A DNA stretch of 64,000 bases. Origin: Candidatus Methylacidiphilales bacterium. GTDB lineage: Bacteria > Verrucomicrobiota > Verrucomicrobiia > Methylacidiphilales > CAZTYG01. Where the stretch lies: the NCBI GenBank assembly GCA_033875315.1, contig JANRJG010000003.1, forward strand, positions 237,189-301,188, read 5' to 3'. The translations under genes were made by a program, and so were the position numbers. The first letter of the stretch is position 1. Each line of letters opens with the position of its first letter. A model generated the notes under the pieces. It saw nothing but the letters and a program-made list of their open reading frames with translations. It ran no database searches and was not told where the DNA came from. Shown here piece by piece: positions 29,601 to 38,000 of the stretch.

Positions 29601-29939
29601 CTGCCCGGAATCTGGTGGTTCCAGGTCTTCATGGCCATGGCCTCTCCCGTGGCCGATATCGCCCTCCTCCTCGGTCTGCTGTTCGGGGCCCCCTTGGGCA
29701 GCCTTTCTTACTTGGCGATTTTTTCCCTCAGCGATTTCATCATGGCCTGGCTGGGGTGTTGGATCGACCGCCGCCCTTGGACCACGGCCCTGCTCATCCT
29801 GCCCATGCGAATGCTTTACCGCCCCTTCCTCGCCATGGTGGTGTGGCGCGCAGTCGTCACCGCCTGTCGTGGTGTCTGGGTGGGTTGGGGAAAATTGGAA
29901 CGCTCGGACTCAGTCTCCCTCAAGGAGTGTGCACGATGA
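26649..29939 (+). CDS. Trifunctional membrane protein: GH18-like, polysaccharide deacetylase (CE4) and GT2 synthase
   Basis: A 1096-residue fusion. One membrane helix (24-47) leads to a GH18-like barrel (about 90-430) in which the usual DxxDxDxE motif is degenerate (GVLLDFREL). A NodB-type deacetylase follows, with TFDDGPDP (about 475), HTYSHPNL (about 527) and RPPF (about 565). A second helix (about 698-720) precedes a GT2 domain with VADDGSTD (about 773), FIDADT (about 822), EDTDLT (about 916) and QRFRW (about 952), then C-terminal helices. Topology would place hydrolase and deacetylase in the periplasm and the transferase in the cytoplasm. This fits synthesis and modification of a poly-N-acetylglucosamine-like exopolysaccharide, as PgaB and PgaC do as separate proteins. 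The product is inferred, not shown. Confidence 0.85.
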   Translation: MSLSPNLPRFVFHDPGQKRWSFLKWVSVALGAVALLGLSAFVWSLAAPPRLNLPADLLRSRQILSVVPAPLHPPAPNPVSATAPLSSPQSAASGRPIIFAFADPDDPASNQSLESTNSPITHLIFDAIELSWPNGDLHSRPEAFRPLPSSWSGKSLILVLSNNHDGSWRPEAVEDLSRAPRAAWDRLAENLLAELNRLHASGVLLDFRELGPESAVDVSHLIAHLSQFLAASGKTCWLSTSPGHPPCDANLLPSSVTWMARFDLLPSPDASPGPALRPETLPHWLDWMSSLRPAAQWLACFDAQSYDWTAGQEDAESLSFVDAMARARNAKVVAPEYDRGIPHFAYLEDGQTHEVWFPDAATLHNLARPALAAGVSGVGAYELGSADRRTWAALAAASLPPGEVDIRALEPLPGEEEIAHIGEGDFVTVLEERLDGRRTARFDNHGRLAFHYFNFPAYPTLFHEGEAATDEVALTFDDGPDPRWTPRILDILKARGVHAAFFVVGKNMEDHPDLVRRMIAEGHEVGLHTYSHPNLGLQPDARIELELNATQRLLEWVSGRSSILFRPPFNADTRPRNTTEIRPLAIAQDLGYITVLESIDPEDWQEPGAAAILERIKAIRAKGNIILLHDAGGDRSQTVQALPAILDWLQKREDRIVPLSVLLGQSRDTLMPWAIPSQDRLGQRISETGFFMLTHGKDVLGTLVAAAAVLLILRSLAVAIAAIRQSRLPEAPPGPFPPVSIILPAFNEAKVIRKTLDSLRATDYPGDWEIVVADDGSTDATAQLAEETAASDPRIRVCRLSNRGKSNAIEAAMAHASRDILVFIDADTLFETSTLRHLVAPFSDPRVGAVSGHARAGNTRTWLARFQDLEYTCGFNLDRRAYDLWNAITVVPGAVGAFRRQAVGEAGGIHHDTLAEDTDLTLALHSAGWVVRFAPKATAWTEVPETLRALYRQRFRWAYGTMQSAWKHRHLMFDPSRPGLGFIALPGIWWFQVFMAMASPVADIALLLGLLFGAPLGSLSYLAIFSLSDFIMAWLGCWIDRRPWTTALLILPMRMLYRPFLAMVVWRAVVTACRGVWVGWGKLERSDSVSLKECAR

Positions 29940-31072
29940 AAAAAAACCTGGCGCTCGGCCTGTCTGTTTTCGCCCTGGGAACGGCTCTCCTTTGTTGGTG
30001 TCTCCAACCCGTCTCCTCCCCGTTGACTCCCGCCGATCCACCGCAACACCCGCCCAAGGGCGCGTCTCTCCTCAGTCCCACTTCCGGTGTCTATTCCGGT
30101 GCCTACCTCGATTGGGGCGAAAAAGAGGACGCCGTCACACTGGAAGGAATTGAATACTTCGAAAAAATGGTGGGCAAGAAGTTGGCCATCGTCGCCTCTT
30201 CCAGTTACTGGGGCGAACAGACCTTTCCCGCCCGCAATCTGCGCATCATCCGCAACACCGGGGCGGTCCCGCTGGTCTATTGGTCGCCATGGGACCGACC
30301 TTACGACCAGAATCATCCACCGGATCGCTTCAGTTTGACCCGGATCATCTCGGGTGAGCACGATGCCTACATCGACCGGTGGGCCGATGAGGCCGCCCGA
30401 TTCAACACCCCCCTGTTTGTCTGCTTCGGCCTCGAGATGAACGGCACCTGGTTCCCGTGGTCCGGCTGCCATTATGGCGGAGGAAAAATCACCCCCGGTG
30501 GAAAGGTCTATGAGGGCCCCCAAACTTTCATCAAGGCCTACCGCCACGTCGTCGACCGGGTCCGCAGCCGGGGCGCTGGCAACATCCTCTGGGTTTTCCA
30601 CGCCAACGACTACAGCTACCCCAACGAGGATTGGAACAATATGGCCAGTTACTACCCCGGCCGCGAATACGTCGATTGGCTGGGGCTGAGTGTTTATGGC
30701 AAACAATTCAAAGACGACAAATGGTGCGATTTTGAACCCCTCCTGCGCTGGTCCTACGCCGATCTCTGCGCCCTCGACCCCTCCAAGCCTGTCATGCTCG
30801 CCGAGTGGGGTGTCGGCGAATTCCCACGTTCGGGCAGCAAGGCGGCCTTCATTGAAGAGGCCCTGCGCCGCATCCCCTCCTACCCTCGCATCCGCGCCGC
30901 GGTTTTCTGGCACGAACGCTGGCAAAACAGCGATGGCTCCTACAGCAATCTCCGGGCGGATTCCAGCCGGGACAGCCTGGAAGCCTTCCGCAAGGGCATG
31001 GCTTCCCCCGCATGGCTTGACCGACCCCAGTGGACTTCCCGTTTGACCCCAACCAGATCGACGCCACCATGA
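29936..31072 (+). CDS. Glycoside hydrolase family 26-like enzyme, exported
   Basis: A 378-residue protein with an N-terminal hydrophobic signal or anchor (LALGLSVFALGTALL). The GH26 acid/base region is FGLEMNGTWFPW (Glu about residue 168) and the nucleophile lies in VMLAEWGVG (about 290). GH26 members cleave beta-mannans or related beta-glycans. The ATG at 29936 overlaps the preceding stop (ATGA) and has AAGGAG 8 nt upstream, so it is translationally coupled to the synthase fusion. It may trim or release the polymer made by its partner. A longer frame from 29615 is antisense-type noise within the synthase gene. Confidence 0.82.
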   Translation: MKKNLALGLSVFALGTALLCWCLQPVSSPLTPADPPQHPPKGASLLSPTSGVYSGAYLDWGEKEDAVTLEGIEYFEKMVGKKLAIVASSSYWGEQTFPARNLRIIRNTGAVPLVYWSPWDRPYDQNHPPDRFSLTRIISGEHDAYIDRWADEAARFNTPLFVCFGLEMNGTWFPWSGCHYGGGKITPGGKVYEGPQTFIKAYRHVVDRVRSRGAGNILWVFHANDYSYPNEDWNNMASYYPGREYVDWLGLSVYGKQFKDDKWCDFEPLLRWSYADLCALDPSKPVMLAEWGVGEFPRSGSKAAFIEEALRRIPSYPRIRAAVFWHERWQNSDGSYSNLRADSSRDSLEAFRKGMASPAWLDRPQWTSRLTPTRSTPP

Positions 31073-31079
31073 TGGCCCC

Positions 31080-32312
31080 GTGAACCTCGAGGTCCTCAAT
31101 ACCGGCTCGGAACTCCTCCTCGGCCAGGTCACCAATACCCACACCGGCTACTTCGGGCGACAGCTCGCCTCCCTCGGTTTGCGCTTGGCCCGCCAGACTT
31201 CTGTTCCGGATGGCGAACCCATCCGCACCGCCCTCGCCGAGTGCCTCACCCGCGCCGACATCGTCCTCGTCACCGGTGGCCTCGGTCCCACCTCCGACGA
31301 CCTCACCCGCGACCTCGTCGCCGCCCATTTCGGCCTCGCCCTCGACCACCATCCGGACATCGAATCCACCATCCTGGCTTACTTCCAGAAAAGGGGAATC
31401 CAAGCCCCGGACTCCGTCCGCGTCCAAGCGCAAGTCCCCCGCGGGGCCGCGATCCTGGCCAACCACCACGGCACCGCTCCGGGTTTCCACCTGCATCACG
31501 CCGGACGCCATGTCTTTTGTCTCCCCGGCCCACCGCGCGAGCTTTACCCCATGTTTGAGAACGAAGTCCTCCCGCGACTCCACTCACTACTGCCCGACGC
31601 CCGGCCCCTCTGCATGCAGACCCTCCGCGTCCATGGGATGGGCGAGTCGCGCGTGCAGGAACTGGTCGAAGCCCCGATCCTTGCGCTCGGCCAAATCGAG
31701 ATCGGCTACTGCGCCCGCCCCGGTGAGGTGGACCTCCGTCTGATCGCACCAGACGAACCCCTTCTGCAGGCGGCCGTCGCATGCGCCAGCGCATTGTTGG
31801 CGGAATCAATTTACGCCACCGATGATGAAACGCTGGAATCCCGCGTGATCTCCCTGGCACGTGAAAAAAACGTGTTTTTGGCCACCGCCGAATCCTGCAC
31901 CGGCGGCTTCACCGCCCACCGCCTCACCAATGTCCCCGGTGCCTCGGCCGTGCTCGATCGTGGCTGGGTCACCTATTCCAACGAATCCAAGACCGACCTC
32001 CTCGGCGTGCCGGCGGGTCTCCTCGCCACCCATGGCGCGGTCAGCGCCCCCGTGGCCGAAGCCATGGCCCGCGGCGCCCTCGAACGCAGCCGCGCCACCC
32101 TCGCCGTCTCCCTCACCGGAATCGCCGGCCCGGACCCGGGCACGAAGGAAAAACCGGCTGGGTTGGTTTTCATTGGTTTGGCTGTAAAAAGCAGGCAAGG
32201 GATTTCTGTCCAATGCCAGCAAAAGCGGCTTGTTCCCGAACGGGAAACCTTTAAAACGATGGCTTCACAGGCCGCCTTGGACCTCGTCCGCCGCGCCTTG
32301 TTGAACCTCTGA
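31080..32312 (+). CDS. cinA: CinA-family protein (NMN deamidase / ADP-ribose pyrophosphatase)
   Basis: A 410-residue protein with the two expected domains. The N-terminal molybdopterin-binding-like COG1058 domain (about 1-170) has VLNTGSELLLGQ and VTGGLGPTSDDLTRD. The C-terminal CinA domain (about 250-410) has ATAESCTGG and SLTGIAGPDPG. CinA converts NMN to nicotinate mononucleotide in NAD recycling. The start is GTG, 7 nt after the GH26 stop. The cinA-recA order is a classic arrangement in many bacteria. Confidence 0.93.
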   Translation: MNLEVLNTGSELLLGQVTNTHTGYFGRQLASLGLRLARQTSVPDGEPIRTALAECLTRADIVLVTGGLGPTSDDLTRDLVAAHFGLALDHHPDIESTILAYFQKRGIQAPDSVRVQAQVPRGAAILANHHGTAPGFHLHHAGRHVFCLPGPPRELYPMFENEVLPRLHSLLPDARPLCMQTLRVHGMGESRVQELVEAPILALGQIEIGYCARPGEVDLRLIAPDEPLLQAAVACASALLAESIYATDDETLESRVISLAREKNVFLATAESCTGGFTAHRLTNVPGASAVLDRGWVTYSNESKTDLLGVPAGLLATHGAVSAPVAEAMARGALERSRATLAVSLTGIAGPDPGTKEKPAGLVFIGLAVKSRQGISVQCQQKRLVPERETFKTMASQAALDLVRRALLNL

Positions 32313-32345
32313 ACAAACAACACCAAACACAACACAGGACATCCC

Positions 32346-33458
32346 ATGCCCCCCAAGACTGAAAAAGCAGAAAAAGAAAAACAAGAATCCCGCGCCGGCG
32401 GTTCCCTCGTCTCCAGTGACAAGGACCGCAAGAATCTGGAACTGGCCCTCTCGGCCATCACCAAACAATACGGTGAAAATTCCATCATGCGCCTCGGCGA
32501 CTCCTCCTCGAAACTCGACATCGAGGTCATCCCCACCGGCGCCATCGTCATCGACCGCGCCCTCGGCGTCGGCGGCTTCCCCCGCGGCCGTATCGTGGAA
32601 ATCTTCGGCCCGGAATCCTCCGGGAAAACCACCCTCACCCTGACCCTCATCGCCCAGGCCCAGAAGATGGGCGGCACCGCGGCCTTCATCGACGTCGAAC
32701 ACGCCCTTGACCCCCGCTATGCGCGCAAGCTCGGGGTCAAGATGGACGAACTCCTCGTCTCCCAGCCCGGCTCCGGTGAAGAAGCCCTCACCATCGCCGA
32801 AACCCTCATCCGCTCCAACGCCCTCGATGTCGTCGTCCTCGACTCCGTCGCCGCGCTCGTCACCAAGAACGAACTGGACGGACAGATGGGCGACGCCGTG
32901 GTCGGTTCGCAGGCCCGCCTGATGAGCCAGGCCATGCGCAAACTCACCTCCATGATCTCGAAGGCCAAGACGGTCTGCGTCTTCACCAACCAGATCCGGG
33001 AAAAGATCGGCGTCATGTTCGGCAGTCCGGAAACCACCCCCGGCGGCAAAGCCCTCAAGTTCTACGCCTCGGTCCGCGTCGACATCCGCCGCATCGGCGC
33101 CATCAAGGCCCCGGACGGCACGGTCCTCGGCAACCGCACCCGCGTCAAGATGGTCAAGAACAAGGTCGCCCCGCCCTTCACCGAAACCGAGTTCGACATC
33201 ATGTTCGACGAAGGCATCTCCAAAACCGGAGCCCTCCTCGATCTCGCCATCGAGAAGAACGTGGTCGAGAAAAAGGGCGCCTGGCTTTCCTACGCCGGAG
33301 CGATGATCGGCCAGGGCCGCGATGCCGCGAAAGAAGAACTCAAGAAGAACGCCGACCTCTACGCCAAAGTGGAGAAGGACGTCTGGGCCAAACTCAAAGA
33401 AGAGTCCCCCGACGCCGCCATCCCCACCGGCGACCCCGAACCGGTCAAAGAAGACTGA
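32346..33458 (+). CDS. recA: Recombinase RecA
   Basis: A 370-residue RecA. The Walker A motif [11 protein letters not shown] lies near residue 88, Walker [12 protein letters not shown] near 160, and the L2/DNA-binding region includes [21 protein letters not shown] Lys/Glu-rich N-terminal stretch of about 30 residues precedes the core. RecA catalyses strand exchange and triggers the SOS response. It lies 33 nt after cinA in a likely operon; AGGA about 9 nt before the ATG may serve as ribosome-binding site. No LexA-type box was recognised in the short spacer. A strong terminator follows. Confidence 0.97.
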   Translation: MPPKTEKAEKEKQESRAGGSLVSSDKDRKNLELALSAITKQYGENSIMRLGDSSSKLDIEVIPTGAIVIDRALGVGGFPRGRIVEIFGPESSGKTTLTLTLIAQAQKMGGTAAFIDVEHALDPRYARKLGVKMDELLVSQPGSGEEALTIAETLIRSNALDVVVLDSVAALVTKNELDGQMGDAVVGSQARLMSQAMRKLTSMISKAKTVCVFTNQIREKIGVMFGSPETTPGGKALKFYASVRVDIRRIGAIKAPDGTVLGNRTRVKMVKNKVAPPFTETEFDIMFDEGISKTGALLDLAIEKNVVEKKGAWLSYAGAMIGQGRDAAKEELKKNADLYAKVEKDVWAKLKEESPDAAIPTGDPEPVKED

Positions 33459-33472
33459 GTCATCTTGCCACC

Positions 33473-33507
33473 AAGCCGGAACCCCACAAGGGTTCCGGCT
33501 TTTTTTT
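33473..33507 (+). terminator. Rho-independent terminator after recA
   Basis: A 12-bp stem (AAGCCGGAACCC / GGGTTCCGGCTT) with a CACAA loop is followed by eight T. Confidence 0.93.
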
Positions 33508-33554
33508 CATCATCCTTGTCCTGCTGAAACGATTCCTTCACCTTCAACCGGCCC

Positions 33555-34949
33555 ATGGATATCCCGCTTAAAATCGGTGCTCTCGTTCGTGATGAAATCC
33601 ACGAACTGATCGGGCAAAAAAACTTCACCGCCCTGCGCCATGTCTTTCAGGAATGGCCGCCCGCCGATCTTGCCGCCCTCATCACGGACCTGCCCCCGGA
33701 TGACCAGGCGGTCGTCTTCCGCATTCTGCCGAGGGAACTGGCGGCCCACACGTTTGATTTCCTGGAATTCGACGACCAACGATACCTGCTGGACTCCCTC
33801 CGCCAGGACCAGGTCGCGGATATCCTCAACGGCATGTCCCCGGACGACCGCACGCTGCTCTTGGAAGAACTCCCCGCCGAGGCCTCCAAAAAACTGATCG
33901 CACTTCTTTCTCCCGAGGAGCGGAAAGTCACCCTTTCCCTTCTCGGCTACCCCGAAGGCAGTGTCGGCCGCCTGACCACCCCGGACTATGTCTCGGCCCA
34001 CCCCGATTGGACCGTCCAAGAAACCCTCAACCACATCCGCATCCGCGGACAAGACAAGGAAACGCTCAGTGTTATCTATGTGCTCGACGAAAGCGGCCGT
34101 CTGATCGACGACGTGCAGACCCGTAAACTCCTGCTCGCCCCCTTGGACACCCGGGTGCGCGACCTGATCGAACCCCACCGCCTCAGTCTGTTTGCCGGGG
34201 ATGACCGCGAAACCGCCATCTCTCTTTTCCAGACCCACGGCCTTTATGCGCTTCCCGTCACGGACTCCGGGGGCAAAATGATCGGGATCGTCACCATCGA
34301 TGACGTGCTCGAGATGGCCGAAAAACGCGCCACCCGTGACATCCAAAAGATGGGGGGCAGCGAAGCTCTTGAAGCCCCCTATATGGACATCGGGTTTATC
34401 CCCATGATCCGCAAACGTGCCGGCTGGCTCGTGGTTCTCTTCCTGGGAGAAATGCTCACCGCCACCGCCATGGGTTACTTCGATGAAGAAATAGCAAAGG
34501 CCGTTGTGTTGGCGCTCTTCGTTCCACTGATCATCTCCAGTGGGGGCAACTCCGGATCACAAGCCTCCACCCTGATCATCCGGGCTCTCGCCCTCGGCGA
34601 GGTCACGCTTCGCGATTGGTGGCGCATCATGCGCCGTGAGATCGCAGCTGGCCTGGCACTGGGAACCATCCTGGGAGGCATCGGATTCCTTCGCATCACG
34701 CTGTGGAGCCAATTTTCCCCCATTTACGGCGAACACTGGCTCTTGGTTGCCATCACCGTTTCCCTTTCCCTCATCGGTGTGGTTCTTTGGGGCACCCTCG
34801 CGGGCTCCATGCTCCCGCTCGTCCTCCGCCGTTTCGGCGTCGACCCCGCCACCTCCTCCGCCCCTTTCGTCGCCACCCTGGTCGACGTCACCGGCTTGAT
34901 CATCTACTTCTACACCGCTTTCTGGATCTTGCGCGGCACACTTCTTTGA
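33555..34949 (+). CDS. mgtE: Magnesium transporter MgtE
   Basis: A 464-residue protein with the MgtE layout. The N-terminal superhelical domain (about 1-135) contains repeats such as EWPPADLAALITDLPPDDQ. Two CBS domains cover about 135-260, with the gating Asp/Glu-rich surfaces. A linker helix leads to five membrane helices (about 285-464), with the pore motif SSGGNSGSQASTLIIRALALGE. It is a Mg2+ channel closed by high cytosolic Mg2+. It is monocistronic, between the recA terminator and the repeat before alaS. No M-box riboswitch was recognised upstream. Confidence 0.94.
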   Translation: MDIPLKIGALVRDEIHELIGQKNFTALRHVFQEWPPADLAALITDLPPDDQAVVFRILPRELAAHTFDFLEFDDQRYLLDSLRQDQVADILNGMSPDDRTLLLEELPAEASKKLIALLSPEERKVTLSLLGYPEGSVGRLTTPDYVSAHPDWTVQETLNHIRIRGQDKETLSVIYVLDESGRLIDDVQTRKLLLAPLDTRVRDLIEPHRLSLFAGDDRETAISLFQTHGLYALPVTDSGGKMIGIVTIDDVLEMAEKRATRDIQKMGGSEALEAPYMDIGFIPMIRKRAGWLVVLFLGEMLTATAMGYFDEEIAKAVVLALFVPLIISSGGNSGSQASTLIIRALALGEVTLRDWWRIMRREIAAGLALGTILGGIGFLRITLWSQFSPIYGEHWLLVAITVSLSLIGVVLWGTLAGSMLPLVLRRFGVDPATSSAPFVATLVDVTGLIIYFYTAFWILRGTLL

Positions 34950-34991
34950 GCTTCGCCCATGGGTTGGGTCCGCCTTGCCGATCGAAAAAAT

Positions 34992-35018
34992 CTCCGTGCC
35001 CTCTGTGTCCTCTGTGGG
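34992..35018 (+). repeat. CTCTGTGNN variant of the 9-nt-unit repeat, copy 4
   Basis: The three units are CTCCGTGCC, CTCTGTGTC and CTCTGTGGG. It ends 16 nt before the alaS ATG and replaces CTTCGCG by CTCTGTG while keeping unit length and number. Confidence 0.65.
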
Positions 35019-35034
35019 TAATCTCTGCCGCTTT

Positions 35035-38000
35035 ATGACCTCGGCCCAGATCCGTCAAAGCTACCTCGATTTCTTCCGCGAAAAGGGACACACCATCGTC
35101 CCTTCCTCCTCCCTCCTGCCCGAATCCCCCGGTCTCCTCTTCACCAATGCCGGGATGAACCAGTTCGTCCCCATCTTCCTGAACGAAACCCCCTGCCCCT
35201 ATTCCCCTCCCCGCGCCGCCGACACCCAGAAGTGCATCCGCGCCGGCGGCAAACACAACGACCTCGAAGACGTCGGCCTCGACACCTACCACCACACCCT
35301 CTTCGAAATGCTCGGCAACTGGTCGTTCGGCGACTACTTCAAAAAAGAAGCCATCACCTGGGCCTGGGAGCTCGTGGTCGACCGCTGGAAATTCCCGCCC
35401 CAGCGCCTCTACGCCACCGTTTACAGCCCGGACAAAAGCAAAGGCGACCCCGCCGACTTCGACCAGGAAGCCTACGACCTCTGGGCCGCCCTCTTCACCA
35501 AGGCCGGCCTCGACCCCAAGGTCCACATCGTCAACGGAAACAAAAAAGACAACTTCTGGATGATGGGCGAAACCGGCCCCTGCGGCCCCTGCTCGGAAAT
35601 CCACGTCGACCTCACCCCCGAGCCCCGCACCCTTGAACTGGAAAAGCGCGGCGCGACCCTGGTCAACAGCAGCGATGCCCGCTGCATGGAAATCTGGAAC
35701 CTGGTTTTCATCCAATTCAACGCCAACGCCGACGGCACCTTCCGCCCCCTCCCGGCCAAACACGTCGATACCGGCATGGGTTTCGAACGCGTTTGCTCGA
35801 TCCTCCAGTGCACGAAAAACTTCACCGACTTCACCGGCACCATCTCGAATTACGAGACCGATGTGTTCTCGCCCATTTTCCGCAAACTGGAAGACCTCAG
35901 CGGAAAGAAATACACCTCCACCCTCCCTAAACAGGGCGTGGTCGGTCTCAGTGACCAAGAGCGCCAGGATGTGGCCTTCCGCGTCATCGCCGACCACATC
36001 CGCACCCTCAGCCTCTCCGCCGCCGACGGCATCCTCCCCGGCAACAACGGCCGCAACTACGTCCTCCGCCGCATCCTCCGCCGCGCCATCCTCTGGTCCC
36101 GTGCGTTGGATATCCGCGAACCCTTCTTCTACAGACTCGTCCCGACCGTCGTCGACCAACTCAGCCCCGTCTTCCCCGAGTTGAAGAAGAACCAGGCCAC
36201 CATTGAAAAAGTCCTCAAGGCGGAGGAGGAAAGTTTCAACCGCACCCTCGACAACGGCATCGCCCTATTCAACGAGTTCCTCTCAGTTTCGGATCGAAGG
36301 AGCGCAGGCGTCCCGCCTGCTGCCTCGGGCATCCAGCCCGAGCCTTCCCCCTCCCTTTCAGCCACCCGCTATTCCAAACGCCGCCTCCCCCATTACGAAC
36401 AGCCTTACGGCATCTACCACGTCACCTTTGCCACCGTCGACCGCTCTCCCCTTCCAGATCAAGCCCGGGACATCGTCCTCAACGCCGTTCGCCACTTCGA
36501 TGGCACCCGCTACTTGCTTCTTGCGGCCTGCGTCATGCCGGACCACGTCCACATCCTCTTCCAACCCCAGCCCAGCGGACACGACGAAACGAACAACCTC
36601 GTTTTCCCAACGCTCGGCGACCTCCTTCATTCCATCAAGTCTTTCACCGCCAAGGAAATCAACAAGCTGGCCGGAACCAGCGGTATCGTCTGGCAGAAGG
36701 AATCCTTTGACCGCCTGATGAAATCGGACGAAGAACTTGCCGAAGTCGTCAACTACATTGCCGACAACCCAGAAAAGGCCGGATTGACCAAAACGGTCCC
36801 GGATTACCCTTGGCTGTACCTTCCGACCGGAGCGCAGGCGTCCCGCCTGTCGGCTTCGGCTTCCAGCCGAAGCCCTGTTTCGGAACCTGGGAAAACCCCG
36901 CCGGGCGAGACGCCCGCCGGAGCAGGCGGGACGCCTGCGCTCCCGCAATCCACCATCCCCGGTGACATCGCCTTCAAGCTCTACGACACCTACGGCTTCC
37001 CGCTCGACATGACCGAACTCATGGCTCGCGAGCGTGGCCTCACCGTCGACACTTCCGGTTTTGAAAAACTCATGCAGGAGCAGAAGGAACGCTCCCAAGC
37101 CGCCCAGAAAAAAGAAATCATCGATGTCGCCGACACCGACGATTCCATCCCTGCTGTCCAATTCGTCGGCTACGATACCACCGAAGCCCAGGTCGAACTG
37201 GCCACTTACAAGATCGAATTCGGCAAAACCGCAGACGACACGGTCAAGGCCCGCCTCTACTTCTCCCCCACCCCGTTCTACGCCGAGATGGGCGGCCAAG
37301 TCGGCGACACCGGCTGGTTGGAATTCGGCGGTCACCGCCTCGAGATCCTCGACACCAAAAAAGCCGGTCGCGGCGTGGCCCACATCACGGAAGACGTGGC
37401 CCTGCTCGACGAGCTTTCCCTCCCGGCCAAAGCTGTCCTCAACCTCGAACGCCGCGCCCTCATCGAAGCCCACCACAGCGCCACCCACCTCCTCCACTGG
37501 GCCCTGCGTGAAGTCCTCGGCACCACCGTGGGCCAGAAGGGTTCCTACGTCGGCCCCGACCGCCTTCGCTTCGACTTCTCGCACCTCGAAGCAGTGAAGC
37601 CCGAGGAACTCCAGAAAGTGGAAGCGATGGTCAACGAGAAGATCGCCGCCAACGTTACCGTGAAGTGGCAGGAACGCCCCTACGCCGAGGTCAAAGGCGA
37701 CAGCTCGATCATGCAGTTCTTCGGCGATAAATACGGCGAAACCGTCCGAGTCGTCGACATCGGCGGCTTCTCGAAGGAACTCTGCGCCGGCACCCACGTG
37801 AAGCAGACCGGAAAGATCGGCGTCTTTCGCATTGTCAGCGAGGGCGCCATCGCTGCCGGCGTTAGACGCATCGAGGCAGCATGCGGCACCAGCCTCATTC
37901 CGATACTTCAGGATAAAGACAAACCCCTTCATTCTGAATGGAAGACAATCATCAATAGCCTCCCGGTAAATTCGTACAGAGTGCTCAAGAGCATTAAGAA

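Larger units (their letters stand above)
36299..36943 (+). mobile_element. REP-RAYT element inserted in frame in alaS
   Basis: The element is 645 nt, exactly 215 codons, and is bounded by perfect 22-bp inverted repeats beginning GGAGCGCAGGCGTCCC. It holds one REP at the left end (36299-36344), two at the right (36829-36874 direct, 36902-36943 inverted) and between them a full-length Y1/RAYT transposase domain in the AlaRS frame. That domain has the HUH motif in VMPDHVHIL (His at residues 504 and 506) and the catalytic Tyr in NYIADNPEKAGL (residue 574). WQKESFDRLM, also typical of RAYTs, is present. No clear target-site duplication is seen. No internal ATG gives a complete transposase, so the domain would be made only as part of AlaRS. 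Confidence 0.9.

Noticed and set aside
36299..36943. Intein in AlaRS
   Set aside because: The insert lacks splice-junction residues (no Cys/Ser at the start, no His-Asn at the end) and is clearly a Y1/RAYT domain with REP arms.
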